Notes: generated by a model not told the origin, from the letters alone. Shown: positions 53,159-62,500, counted from the stretch's first letter. The stretch: 64,000 nucleotides of DNA from Halalkalibacter urbisdiaboli (GCF_002156385.1 NZ_MVJM01000001.1:1238491-1302490), one strand, 5' to 3'. Numbers and translations are program-made.

Positions 53159-54076
53159 TTATTTCTTTACAGCATGAATATAATGAATCGTTTCAAATGC
53201 AGTCAAGTAATCCGTCCGATTGCTAAAGAAACGCTCATTAATCGAGGTTGGGGATAAATGTTCATAGATGAGTAAACCTGCATCTTCTAACATAGTCTCC
53301 ATTTCATCAAAAGAGAAACACGAATGCATTGTTTCTCCACCTACTGAAGCCATTTTCAACATATTTTCAACTCGATTTGACATTCCTTTTTCTTTAAAAA
53401 GTTCTTCGTCTGCATAATCAAAAACAATTGAGCTTCCTGGTGGGACTTTGGCAAATAAATAATTAAATAAGCTTGAAATTTCCTCTTTCGTTAAATAATA
53501 AGATACACCTAAAAGGCTAAAGAATGTTTTTTTGTTATCATCAAATCCTTCATCTATTAAGATTTGATTTGAAAACTTATTCTTGAAGTCCATTGAAATA
53601 AAATGAAGATTACTTGGAATTCGAAAGTTTTTATTAGCTAATCTTTCCTTTTTAAATTCCTGTGTAGCTGGATGATCGATTTCAAATATTTCTAAGCTGT
53701 TTTCTAATTCGGGATGTCTGAAGCAAAAAGTATCTAAGCCAGCTCCGAGAATCACGTATTGTTTTGCTCTTAACATCACCTCATTAAGTAGTACTTTTTC
53801 ACAAAATGCAGCACGGGCTATAGGTGTTGGAGAAAGTTGTATTTGTGTAATCCATTTTAAAATTTGATCTGGATGATCTCGAAACCTTCGACCGATATCA
53901 TGGTTGAAAAAAGATACTCCTTGAATCATATTTTCTCTAATCATAGAAAACTCTTCTTGAGAAATAAGATCTTTTGCAATAAAATCATCGAAAATTATTG
54001 GGCTATCGTATTGACTATGATAGGCCCGAGCGAAAGCGGATACTAAGGAAGTTACACTAGATTCATTTTGCTTCAT
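53159..54076 (-). CDS. LCM-type (Ppm1-like) SAM methyltransferase
   Basis: The 305-residue protein has SLVSAFARAYHSQYDSP at the start and the SAM motif ILGAGLDTFCFRHPEL (about 110-125), EIDHPATQEFKKERL and FFSLLGVSYYLTKEEI, the pattern of leucine carboxyl methyltransferase / TIGR00027-type enzymes. Bacterial members methylate small carboxylates or natural products. RBS GGAGGG precedes the ATG. Confidence 0.85.
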   Translation of the reverse strand: MKQNESSVTSLVSAFARAYHSQYDSPIIFDDFIAKDLISQEEFSMIRENMIQGVSFFNHDIGRRFRDHPDQILKWITQIQLSPTPIARAAFCEKVLLNEVMLRAKQYVILGAGLDTFCFRHPELENSLEIFEIDHPATQEFKKERLANKNFRIPSNLHFISMDFKNKFSNQILIDEGFDDNKKTFFSLLGVSYYLTKEEISSLFNYLFAKVPPGSSIVFDYADEELFKEKGMSNRVENMLKMASVGGETMHSCFSFDEMETMLEDAGLLIYEHLSPTSINERFFSNRTDYLTAFETIHYIHAVKK

Positions 54077-54609
54077 TCCATTATCCCTCCGTAAAAAAAT
54101 AAGATTCCCCTGGCCAGGAGAATCTTATTATAAACGCAGAAAGTTCAATTGTAAATTATAGCATAAATAACTTTTTTTGTCAAATTTTAGATTTGTGAAA
54201 TACAGTATGAAATTTTGTTAATATTCTCTCGTTTTAACTAGAGACTGCTTATCTTGAAGAAGGATAATTTACAAAAGATAGTCATTAACTGCACAGTAAC
54301 TTGTTCAGCTATTTTTCTTTTGTTCAAGATAGAAGTCTATAACCAAAGGAACGTGTAGACGCGTTTATAACAATCTTCATAAAGTAGATTTTTCTATCCG
54401 TTCCAGTGATAAAAGGAATTCTTACTAAAACAAAGTTGTAGCCTATGCATCTAGCGTATCCTTAGTAGGGGTAGTACCAGCGAAGCTGTCACCACCCGCA
54501 ATAAGTTTAATACTTCTAACATGCATACCCCCATCCGTTTTGGATGGGGGTGAAATTTAGTAAGATTTTCCGTTTTAATCTTACAATTTATGCAACAATA
54601 ACTAGTTTA
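54077..54609. other. intergenic region with hairpin and small remnant
   Basis: Hairpin ACCCCCATCC/GGATGGGGGT lies at 54527-54553. On the minus strand just beyond it, 27 codons from ATG 54526 read MHVRSIKLIAGGDSFAGTTP and stop at 54443. A degenerate array box (CTGCACAGTAACTTG) lies near 54290. I cannot name the remnant. Confidence 0.4.
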
Positions 54610-55794
54610 CTATCTCGTCACTGGACGTATTGGCAGTAAGCTTCCTATTAATGCAATAGCTGCGGCAGCTAGAAACATTTTTTCAAAACCGAATACCGCA
54701 ATTCCTGCCACACTGCTGAAAATAACTAAATCACAAACGGAATCAATAATAGATAGCAACGAAATTGTTGTCGCTCTTACATTTGATGGAATGATATCAT
54801 TGGCTAATTGAGCGTATACTGGATAGCGCACCGTTCGCACAAATCGAAGGAGTACCATTATGAATAGTAAAATCCAAAGTGTTTCTCGATAGAAAGCAAC
54901 GAATAATAATCCGAACACCCCCATTCCCCCAGTTACATATAAAACCGTAATCCGAGAGATTCGAGATGTTATCCATCCAATTGACCGTGAAACAAAAAAG
55001 CTTAGAATGGAAAGTCCTGCAAGGACACCCCCAATTAAATAGACTGGTAAACCAGCATCACTGAGTAATTTGTCATTAAAATTATCAAATATCGCTGCTG
55101 TTGGAATAAATACGAGCGTAATATTTAAAAACATCCATAACACTTGTGGGGCTCTTTTTATCGCTAGCATTCCTTCTTTTACTTGCTTAAAAGGATTTTC
55201 ACGGTAATTTCCTTGTCCTGTTGGATTCTTAACAAAAAATAGTAGAACAATTTGAATGGATTGGAAAACAACACCCAACACAATAAGCAATATAAACTGT
55301 TCATCGGTTAAATCCTTTGCAATAATGGCGCCTAAAATCAATACAAATACCATTACAACAAATTGAGCTGACTGGATAATTCCCAGTGCTCTATCCAACA
55401 TATTTTCTTCATTTGATTCTTTTAGTGATTCATAGATTAATGCCTCATCTGCCCCACTAAAAAATGTTACAGCAAATCCACTCAAGAGGCTGCTTGCGAA
55501 GAACATCCAAGGTTCATACGCCCAGATGAGCATTCCATGACTAACGATACTTAATATAGAGCCAATCATAAATGATAGTTTTGCACCATAACGATCAGCA
55601 AACATACCTGTCGGGACTTCTCCAATTAATACACCAGTACTCCAAAAGAGCAATACCCAAAGAATGTATGCTTCATCTAGTCCACGTGAGAAATAAAACA
55701 AAGCGAGTACGGGTTGTAAAAATCGAACACTCCCAAATAATTCCGCCCAAAATAAAACACGAATATTTTGTGAAGCTAATGTACCTTTTTTCAA
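54610..55794 (-). CDS. MFS transporter
   Basis: I start at TTG 55794, seven bases after AGGAGG; the frame reaches 55836 but those codons precede the ribosome site. The 394 residues make 12 spans with the loop 2/3 motif GEVPTGMFADRYGAKLSF and loop motif SRSIGWITSRISR. Substrate unknown. A palindrome GTTTATTA..TAATAAAC lies just upstream. Confidence 0.83.
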   Translation of the reverse strand: MKKGTLASQNIRVLFWAELFGSVRFLQPVLALFYFSRGLDEAYILWVLLFWSTGVLIGEVPTGMFADRYGAKLSFMIGSILSIVSHGMLIWAYEPWMFFASSLLSGFAVTFFSGADEALIYESLKESNEENMLDRALGIIQSAQFVVMVFVLILGAIIAKDLTDEQFILLIVLGVVFQSIQIVLLFFVKNPTGQGNYRENPFKQVKEGMLAIKRAPQVLWMFLNITLVFIPTAAIFDNFNDKLLSDAGLPVYLIGGVLAGLSILSFFVSRSIGWITSRISRITVLYVTGGMGVFGLLFVAFYRETLWILLFIMVLLRFVRTVRYPVYAQLANDIIPSNVRATTISLLSIIDSVCDLVIFSSVAGIAVFGFEKMFLAAAAIALIGSLLPIRPVTR

Positions 55795-55814
55795 CTTATT
55801 TCCTCCTGCTTGAT

Positions 55815-55834
55815 GTTTATTATGTTTAATAAAC
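55815..55834. promoter_or_regulatory. candidate operator palindrome
   Basis: GTTTATTATGTTTAATAAAC, with eight-base perfect arms, lies 21-40 bases before the MFS start and overlaps the leader. Confidence 0.5.
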
Positions 55835-56253
55835 AAGCAGAAGTGAATAATTATGAATATTTGTTTATCTACCTACCCAGATTTTTTCACCCCTGCTTGT
55901 TGGTTTGAAAAAAATGTTAGGTTTTTTTGCATGTCAATCTCCTCCTTTAAGTATGTTATTACAATTATACAGAATTATATTGAATAAAAAAGATAATTCA
56001 AAAAAATTGGATATGGATTAGGACAAACTCCGATCTATATTTTAAGACCATATATTATACTTATGAATATCGTTATATTTTATCCCATCAAATTTCTATT
56101 AATGAATTAATTTAATATAGTTTTATTTTAATTATAATTAAGATACGTTTGTCAAAAACTCTAGTTAACCTAAACTTCTAAATTTGCAAAAATAAATTCT
56201 AATTTCAGTGCGACACAGATCCGCTTTTCTCCATGAATCAGATTTCCGCTTAA
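55835..56253. other. AT-rich intergenic stretch
   Basis: Very AT-rich sequence between the MFS leader and the end of the SRAP gene. Apart from the operator and possible promoter boxes of the MFS gene I see no gene, repeat or RNA in it. Confidence 0.5.
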
Positions 56254-57091
56254 TTATATCAACGACTGTATACACTCCGCCCCATCATTTCGCGGACTAT
56301 TCACTAACGTCGACACCTCATACGCATGCATTTCCTCGTCCGTATACGGTTTTATTAGCGACTTTAATATATGCTTATCCGCAATAGTCGGGTCCAGCCA
56401 CGTATCTCTGTCTTCCTCGCCAACAATAACAGGCATCCGGTCGTGAATGTCGCTCATAAGGGCATTCGGCTCGGTCGTTATTATCGTACATGACACGATT
56501 TCCTCGTCGTCACGTTGCCAACGGTCCCATAGCCCCGCAAAAGTAAAGATACCGTCATTAACCGTTATTCGGTACGGCATTTTCTTGTCGTCCACGTGCT
56601 TCCATTCGTAAAATCCATCCGCTACAATCAGGCAGCGTCGGCGAGCTAATAGGCGTTTGAATGCCGGCTTTTCGTCTACCGTCTCACCACGTGCATTAAT
56701 CATCTTATAGCCAATCTTCGGGTCTTTCGCCCAGGACGGAACTAAACCCCACCGCAAATAGAAGGGCAGTGAAAAACTCCTTCTTGTAACTCAAAGAAGA
56801 AGTAATGGCTTCGCACGTTGCGCGCCTTGCTATGAGAAACCCACTCATAGCAAGGCTTTCAAAACCTGGCAACGGCTCCGCACATTACTTAAAGGGCAGT
56901 GAAAAAGGGAAACCCACCCTTTTTCACTGCCCTTGCAAATAGCCGGCTCTTCTTTGAGTGCCGTCAGATATGACGCTAAGTATCGGCTGACTTGGTGCAA
57001 TATTATAGCGTGGTTCATATTCGGTCAGTTCGAGCTGGAGCTGTTCCTCGATTTGTTCTTTCGGAGTTGCTAGCGTGAATCTTCCGCACAT
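56254..57091 (-). pseudogene. SRAP (YedK/HMCES-like) gene split by a MITE
   Basis: The start ATG at 57091 is behind AGGAGG. The product begins MCGRFTLATPKEQIEEQL with the essential Cys2. After the RYNIAPSQPILSV stretch the frame runs into the insertion at 56934. Beyond the MITE it resumes MRWGLVPSWAKDPKIGYKMI, INARGETVDEKPAFKRL and the VADGFYEWKH and SDIHDRMPVIV motifs of SRAP proteins, which form DNA-protein crosslinks at abasic sites. Removing MITE plus one target copy restores an intact gene. Confidence 0.85.
56762..56934. mobile_element. MITE, 173 bp, with 8-bp target duplication
   Basis: Ends AAGGGCAGTGAAAAA and TTTTTCACTGCCCTT are inverted repeats; GCAAATAG flanks both sides (56754-56761 and 56935-56942). 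Inside is a strong hairpin GCCTTGCTATGAG/CTCATAGCAAGGC and another copy of the end sequence near 56892. No coding capacity. Degenerate relatives lie at 62313-62451 and at the right edge of the window. Confidence 0.85.
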
Positions 57092-57200
57092 ATTATCGCC
57101 TCCTACGTAATATTTAGACATTTGTTACGGTAATTCTTGTGATAACCAAGGAGAATGACGCTATAATAATAAATAAACTTAGTAAAAGGAGCTTGATATT

Positions 57201-57344
57201 ATGTCTTTAAAATCAACAATATATAAAATCTTACGTATATGGAATGACGTTGACGCGGTGCGAAAAGGACGCGTAGGTAAGCGTGTTGGCCGTCGTATTG
57301 CGGGGAAAGCTACCGGAAAAGCTCTACGGAAATTGTTTAAATAA
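57201..57344 (+). CDS. 47-aa basic protein
   Basis: ATG at 57201 is behind AAAAGGAG. The product is strongly basic: an N-terminal LKSTIYKILRIWNDVDAVRK and a Gly/Arg/Lys-rich second half (GKRVGRRIAGKATGKAL). Similar short basic proteins occur in bacilli and their phages; role unknown. It is too short for most annotation tools. Confidence 0.6.
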   Translation: MSLKSTIYKILRIWNDVDAVRKGRVGKRVGRRIAGKATGKALRKLFK

Positions 57345-57424
57345 AAGGCTGTTTTCGGAAAGATTGTTGCTACAAATATAATAGGGATTATTTTACTTTT
57401 TTGTGAAGTGTTTAATCTTTTTCG

Positions 57425-57853
57425 GTGATAATCCGAGCATCAATGAAATTTAGCTGTCTTAATATCGACGCAATCAATTGTCTTCGAATGATGTTGGAAT
57501 CGGGTTCTGTAAGACAAATATACTCAAAAGGCACTTATACACGTTATCCTAAATATTGCTCCGTTAATAGTTGCCGTGAACGCCTAGTACCTATACAAAG
57601 CCGTATGAAAGAACAGCTACGCAAATATATAGCAGTACGGGGAAATGCCGTTACTGATAGCCTTTTTATTACAGATGGAACGGCATTAAGTAAAAGACAA
57701 ATACAAAACCGTTTAAGTAGCTACGGCAAAAAAACAGGGATTAACGGCGTGCGTGTTAGTTGCCGTACTTTACGGCATACATTTGCTAAACAAATGTTTA
57801 TAGTTATACTATTATCGAAGAAGACTAACTTAATTTTTAGTTCTTATTTATAA
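57425..57853 (+). pseudogene. tyrosine recombinase (integrase) fragment
   Basis: Codons from about 57585 read RERLVPIQSRMKEQLRKYIA and, later, RVSCRTLRHTFAKQM, the region around the catalytic H-x-x-R of tyrosine recombinases. The catalytic Tyr and the N-terminal half are missing, and the beginning of the frame is unrelated sequence. A 36-base piece (57453-57488) is shared in inverted sense with 49474-49509. Confidence 0.65.
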
Positions 57854-57916
57854 CTGGTAATTTTATTAGATTCCTCAACAACGGGCGAAACATATCAGAT
57901 GATTCGCCTTGATTCT

Positions 57917-58393
57917 TCAAGAAATTTCTTTAACTAATTTACTTATATTCTTAATCGCCCCAAAATGCATACCTTCATGATATAAACAAAAACTAACTAA
58001 CTCTTTCACCGTTGTTAATTCAAATCCCGTTGATGTAGTGTAAGGTTCCTTAACCTTCTCATCCATCCTTCCTGACAAAGCCAAATTCATCCTGATCATT
58101 TGTTCGCTCAAAACATCAAGTAACTCCTCTAGAAATGGTGGATTCATTTTCCAGTTAGCTGGACTAGTTCCAGTTTTAAAAAATGTAGGATAGTTAGATG
58201 GAATTTTTGTTTCTTCTCCAGTAAGATGAAACAAAAATTTTTCGCCAACCACGTATATATGTCCCAAATTCCACTTAACATTATTATTCAACTTATCAGG
58301 TACAAGCTCACTCGCAGCTTCTTCCATATCTTTTACATAATTAATTGTACTCTCTCTTGCAGTCAATAACTGTTTCATAAGGTAGTTTTCCAT
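57917..58393 (-). CDS. DinB family protein
   Basis: Start ATG 58393 behind GAGGAG. The 158 residues form the DinB four-helix fold with metal-binding histidines in WNLGHIYVVGEKFLF and CLYHEGMHFGAIKNISK. Members include thiol-dependent S-transferases and DNA-damage-induced proteins; function here unknown. RBS is strong; the gene ends before an integrase remnant. Confidence 0.82.
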   Translation of the reverse strand: MENYLMKQLLTARESTINYVKDMEEAASELVPDKLNNNVKWNLGHIYVVGEKFLFHLTGEETKIPSNYPTFFKTGTSPANWKMNPPFLEELLDVLSEQMIRMNLALSGRMDEKVKEPYTTSTGFELTTVKELVSFCLYHEGMHFGAIKNISKLVKEIS

Positions 58394-58409
58394 CAAAATC
58401 ACTCCTCTT

Positions 58410-58748
58410 TTATTTTACTTGAACTGCTTTAATTTGTAAGACGACTTCTTCCCTCTTCATAAAAAGTGTCATAACAGTACCCAGTGCCAATATGGCTAAT
58501 CCCATCCAACGCGTTATTATAATTTCCAGAAACAGAACGAAGATATCCACCTAAACCGTTCAATTAATCTCCCCATAATCGGCTGAAACACTCCCCAAGT
58601 AATCATGTTTAGAGACACCGCCAGACTAAGGGTCGTTAGCTCCTAATCAAAGGTCGAAATTGATCAGCTGTTAAATTTAAACGAAAAGCCCCCATCAGTG
58701 TAATGAATGCAACCAGTACAACTCGTTTACCTAAAAAGATTGTTGCAT
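58410..58748 (-). pseudogene. collapsed MFS transporter gene
   Basis: The first span (KRVVLVAFITLMGAF, LNLTADQF) appears after a one-base slip behind the start at 58748. Then SLNMITWGVFQPIMGRLIER follows in another frame, and finally the end ITRWMGLAILALGTVMTLFM and KREEVVLQIK to TAA at 58410. More than 200 central residues are gone. It faces the CGNR regulator gene across a shared palindrome, so the regulator has lost its neighbour. Confidence 0.6.
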
Positions 58749-58812
58749 TATAATCCCTCCCACTCCCCATTAACCTCTAATTAATGTTTTTAATGGTTAA
58801 TAATATACCTAT

Positions 58813-58855
58813 TTATAATTAACCTGTCAAGTATGTTATAATAGGTTAATTATAA
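58813..58855. promoter_or_regulatory. operator palindrome between MFS remnant and CGNR gene
   Basis: TTATAATTAACCT and AGGTTAATTATAA are perfect 13-base arms 17 bases apart, just before the CGNR start. A further GGTTAATAATATACCT half-site lies upstream. It fits binding by the CGNR protein to control both divergent genes. Confidence 0.6.
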
Positions 58856-58878
58856 TTTTTAGTAAGGGAGTCGTTTTG

Positions 58879-59463
58879 ATGGCAGGTAATACAAAATTTC
58901 CACTTTTCTCCGGTCACCTATCATTAGATCTAGTAAATACTGAAGTAGTGCGGAATGGGGCCCGTATTGACTTACTTACTTCGCATGAAGATTTGATTAC
59001 GTGGATCCACACCATGGACAAGAAAGGTATTTTATCCCACAAACAAATTCCAGAAAACATAGAAGAATGGGCTGTCGATGCTTTACCATTGATTAAAGAC
59101 ATTCGCGAGTCCTTACGAGAAGTATACGAAGGTTTCGCTGATGATAAAAAACCTAAAATGGAGTGGATCAAGCATCTAGAATCATTAATCAATAAAGCTC
59201 CATTTACTTACCTATTAGAAGAGAATGTTTTGATAGCAAAACCAGTTGGCAAGCCAGAGGATGCACTCATTGCACTGTTAGCCTATGATGCTATGAGGCT
59301 TTTTGCAGAAAATAAATTAACCAACATGCATCGTTGTGCAAATCCAGATTGTGTTCTACTATTTATCGATACAAGAGGAAGACGAAAATGGTGCTCAATG
59401 AAAATTTGTGGTAATCGGGAGAAAGTTACTCGTCATCAAAAACGCAAAAACTTGCAAGAGTAA
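58879..59463 (+). CDS. CGNR zinc-finger regulator (ABATE domain)
   Basis: Start ATG 58879 behind AAGGGAG. The N-terminal ABATE domain begins FPLFSGHLSLDLVNTEVVRN and the C-terminal CGNR zinc finger reads HRCANPDCVLLFIDTRGRRK and WCSMKICGNREK, giving four cysteines. Such proteins often sit beside an MFS pump they regulate; here only a decayed pump remains. Confidence 0.87.
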   Translation: MAGNTKFPLFSGHLSLDLVNTEVVRNGARIDLLTSHEDLITWIHTMDKKGILSHKQIPENIEEWAVDALPLIKDIRESLREVYEGFADDKKPKMEWIKHLESLINKAPFTYLLEENVLIAKPVGKPEDALIALLAYDAMRLFAENKLTNMHRCANPDCVLLFIDTRGRRKWCSMKICGNREKVTRHQKRKNLQE

Positions 59464-59509
59464 ACTTCAGTCAAAGTCAGATTTTTCGGTTTTAAATAGC
59501 AATGTCATG

Positions 59510-59545
59510 AGAAAAAGGATTGTCGATTTGGACAATCCTTTTTCT
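59510..59545. terminator. rho-independent terminator of the CGNR gene
   Basis: AAAAAGGATTGTC and GACAATCCTTTTT form a hairpin with a short loop; it can act in both directions. Confidence 0.75.
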
Positions 59546-59658
59546 TAACGTTTAAAACAAACTAAATATGTAAGGGGCTTCTCGGCGCTGTGTATCTTTT
59601 GCACTGCATCTTTAATATGGACGTTACTTAATAGCTCTATCGTCTTCTTTACTTCCAC
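59545..59658 (-). pseudogene. possible 37-codon remnant
   Basis: From a GTG (59658) the frame reads VEVKKTIELLSNVHIKDAVQ then KIHSAEKPLTYLVCFKR and TAA. Protein-like composition, but there is no clear ribosome site and it could be the end of a lost gene. Confidence 0.3.
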
Positions 59659-59755
59659 CTCGTTTTTCCTGGTCGCTTTTTAATATAAACATCTTTATCA
59701 CAAATGTATAATGAACCAGGGAGCCTCATAGAGAAACCCTGGTTCTTCGCTTATC

Positions 59756-61888
59756 TTACTTCCATGCATCTAGTAACAAGTTCGCGTGATAAGAGAGGTC
59801 AGCTTTTGCTTCCTCTGTTATATTTTCTTCATTTGCCTTTCGTTCAAGATGAAACAAATAGTTTTCTAAGAACTTCACTGCATTTTTTGTTGAGCCTCTG
59901 TCAAAATGATGTTTGGCTTGTTTTAACGAATTTGTTAATTGCGGTACCAGCGGGTCAGAAACTTCCCCTGCTTCCACCTTCTCCTTCATCACATTCTCCA
60001 AAACGTCAACAGACATAACTACAGCAACATGAGCTATGACTTCTCCATAATCTGTTGCGCCACTCACTGTGAATGATCCTAAGGTTGAATATCCTTCCTC
60101 CGGCACAGTATCCCAAGCTACAGTAGTGCTTTCAATTGTATTTGTCTCAAGGTTTACGACTTCTATTGTGTCAGCAAGATCCGGTGCTTCATAAAGGTCT
60201 GTCACAAGATATTTATTCGTCTTAGGGATATAATCACTGAATGCTGCATGGAATACCCGTGTAGAGTCATTTGCCTCATACCAATTATCCCCTATTGAAG
60301 TAAACATTGTTTGCCAAATTGCCGGTTCCCAAACTAATACAGTAGACACCGCATTATTAATGGTATCATTTGTTGTGCGCATTACATCAATCATAAAGTC
60401 GGCTTGCCCTTGAATGGTATTCGGATATCCAGAATCTGACGGACCTCCAGATGCTCTATGGGATGTTTCTGATACAGCAAGCTCATAGTCAGGAAACTCA
60501 GTCGCAAACGCATGCAAGTTCTCACTTAAATTTTCCATCGTACCATGCCATTCAGGATAGTAAGAAATGGACATGATATCAAAGTTATTCTGATAATCTT
60601 CTTTAAGTCTTGTCGTCAGCTGGTTCCAAAATTCTAGTGTCTTTGGCAATCGGTTTGTCCCGACAATGACATGAATTTTCGTTTTTGATTCAGGGGAAGC
60701 TTCCTGAGCTCCGCGAAGTCCCGCATCGACAATGGCGGTAAAGCGATCCCATGATGCATCATATGCCGCCTGTTCCGCTGGGTCCTCGGATTCCCAATAC
60801 TCCCATAACAGTTCACCGCCCGGCTGCGCTGTATAGGAAGCGTCCTCTACCGCATATCTCGGTTCAAGTCCAGTTGGAACCTTTTCATTCCCCCATAGTG
60901 TTCCATTAATAATTTCATTGCCTACCTGAACATAATAAGGGTCCACTCCAGCAGCTACATGATCTGCTGTCACTTCATACGTAAAGTCATACACGGCGTC
61001 CACAAGCTCATCAAAAGGTAAGTCCTTCCAAGACTTCGGCTTCATCTGTTTCGCTGGGTCTGCCCAGCTGTCAGAATAGTGGAAGTCAATACCGACCTTC
61101 ATACCTAACTCATTCGCGTATAACGATTTATTTAACGTATCTTCCGGATTCATGCTGCCATTAACATGAGTAACCGGTTCGCCTGTATTCTCACTACGCG
61201 GCTCATTCCAAATCCGGAATCGCGAGGAAGTCATCCCCGTCTCCTGCATCGTACTAATCATGCGTCCATCCGAAGACGGCACATCTGTGTTGCTATGTGT
61301 TGTATATGTCCTATCTAAAAACGCCGTATCCCAAGATAAGTCTGCACCTATAGTGAGATTTTCCTTAAGCAAGTAGTTATTTGCCCGAATTTCAGCAATT
61401 CCAGCAACCGCACCCTCTGAAACATCCAATAACGTTGCCTTCAAATACCTTATATCTGGACTATCTTCAATGAGAACGTCCTCTCCACCAGTTACCGCTT
61501 CTTGCGATTGATCAGAAATAGTAAACCACTCGTCCCCGTCACTTGATGCTTCCAGCTTGTATTTGTATTCTCCGCTAAGCGTTGGGAAAACAACCTCAAC
61601 TTTTTTCATACCTGGGTACGTTCCTCCAAGGTCTACCACAAGCCAGCTGTTCTCTGATACAGAACCAGCATCCCAGTATGTTGTTGCATCTTGGTCAATC
61701 GCTACATTAGCATCCCCTGTTCCAGCTTCAGAAGATACCCAGCTTTTCGTTGTTAAATTTGTATAGGCTGGAGAAATATCAGCATCTCCATAATACGCAG
61801 CTGTTGGTAAGCTGAAAAAAGATGCTCCTACTAGCGCTGCAGCCATTAACAGAATGGTCGATTTCTTTACAAATGAGCGTTTTTTCAT
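59756..61888 (-). CDS. secreted GH53 arabinogalactan endo-beta-1,4-galactanase
   Basis: Start ATG 61888 behind AGGAGGG. A signal peptide (to about residue 31) is followed by an F5/8-type C (discoidin/CBM32-like) domain (about 40-170) and a GH53 barrel starting LTIGADLSWDTAFLDRTYTT. Acid/base Glu lies in YVQVGNEIINGTLWGNEK and the nucleophile in LAVSETSHRASGG. The C-terminal part contains an Ig-like module (about 550-625) and a helical tail. It would cut galactan side chains of pectin outside the cell. Confidence 0.88.
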   Translation of the reverse strand: MKKRSFVKKSTILLMAAALVGASFFSLPTAAYYGDADISPAYTNLTTKSWVSSEAGTGDANVAIDQDATTYWDAGSVSENSWLVVDLGGTYPGMKKVEVVFPTLSGEYKYKLEASSDGDEWFTISDQSQEAVTGGEDVLIEDSPDIRYLKATLLDVSEGAVAGIAEIRANNYLLKENLTIGADLSWDTAFLDRTYTTHSNTDVPSSDGRMISTMQETGMTSSRFRIWNEPRSENTGEPVTHVNGSMNPEDTLNKSLYANELGMKVGIDFHYSDSWADPAKQMKPKSWKDLPFDELVDAVYDFTYEVTADHVAAGVDPYYVQVGNEIINGTLWGNEKVPTGLEPRYAVEDASYTAQPGGELLWEYWESEDPAEQAAYDASWDRFTAIVDAGLRGAQEASPESKTKIHVIVGTNRLPKTLEFWNQLTTRLKEDYQNNFDIMSISYYPEWHGTMENLSENLHAFATEFPDYELAVSETSHRASGGPSDSGYPNTIQGQADFMIDVMRTTNDTINNAVSTVLVWEPAIWQTMFTSIGDNWYEANDSTRVFHAAFSDYIPKTNKYLVTDLYEAPDLADTIEVVNLETNTIESTTVAWDTVPEEGYSTLGSFTVSGATDYGEVIAHVAVVMSVDVLENVMKEKVEAGEVSDPLVPQLTNSLKQAKHHFDRGSTKNAVKFLENYLFHLERKANEENITEEAKADLSYHANLLLDAWK

Positions 61889-62312
61889 GTACACATTCCC
61901 TCCTATTTTTTCAAGGATTAATCAAGATGTGTTGCATAAATACCAAGTTAGAATCTCGGATAATTAGAATAACTTTATGAATCAACCTCCTTTTACTTGG
62001 TTTTGGGACACATTTTACCGGCTCTAGTAGATTGGCCCCTTTCAATCAATTTAACAGAGCCCTCTGCAAAGAATGGTATATTAAAGCCAGAGAATGTCTC
62101 CAGCATTAATATCAATAATTTCAGTAGCGTTTTTTCCGCGGAAGGATCTAGTAGAAGGATGGATTAGTCTACTGAAGCAGAAAACTTTGAAGAATATGTT
62201 TCACAACCAATCATTGAAGAAAACTTGTTTTCATTGTATTTATTTTTTTCACTATGATGTACAACTATATTCTACATAAAATATAATTATATGAAACTTT
62301 TTAATGTAGTAA
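61889..62312. other. upstream region of the galactanase gene
   Basis: Contains the leader of the GH53 gene with a possible AT-rich promoter. Around 62010-62150, minus-strand codons such as EIIDINAGDIL suggest old coding debris that I cannot assign. No complete gene. Confidence 0.4.
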
Positions 62313-62451
62313 AAAGGTCTCTAAGTAATGTGTGGAGTCGTTGCCCGATCTTGAAAGCCTTGCGATGAGCGGTTTTCTCATCGTAAGGCGCTCAACGTGC
62401 GGAGCCATTACTTCTTCTTCGATTTACTAAAGGGATCTTTTCAGTGCCCTC
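62313..62451. repeat. degenerate MITE copy
   Basis: Contains AAGTAATGTGTGGAGTCGTT, hairpin GCCTTGCGATGAG/CTCATCGTAAGGC, CGTGCGGAGCCATTACTTC and end-like TTTTCAGTGCCCTC, the same order as the full copy at 56762-56934 but reversed. The hairpin arms differ from the other copy while still pairing. Confidence 0.6.
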
Positions 62452-62500
62452 CCATCTCCGTCACTTTCCGTCTATTCCAACAATACAGTTTGAAACATTC

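Noticed and set aside
54443..54553. TnpB/omega-RNA remnant of an IS200/IS605 element
   Set aside because: The hairpin position is suggestive, but the translated piece has no TnpB motif and no element ends were found.
59704..60018. 104-codon plus-strand frame
   Set aside because: Lies antisense to the end of the galactanase gene, without its own signals.
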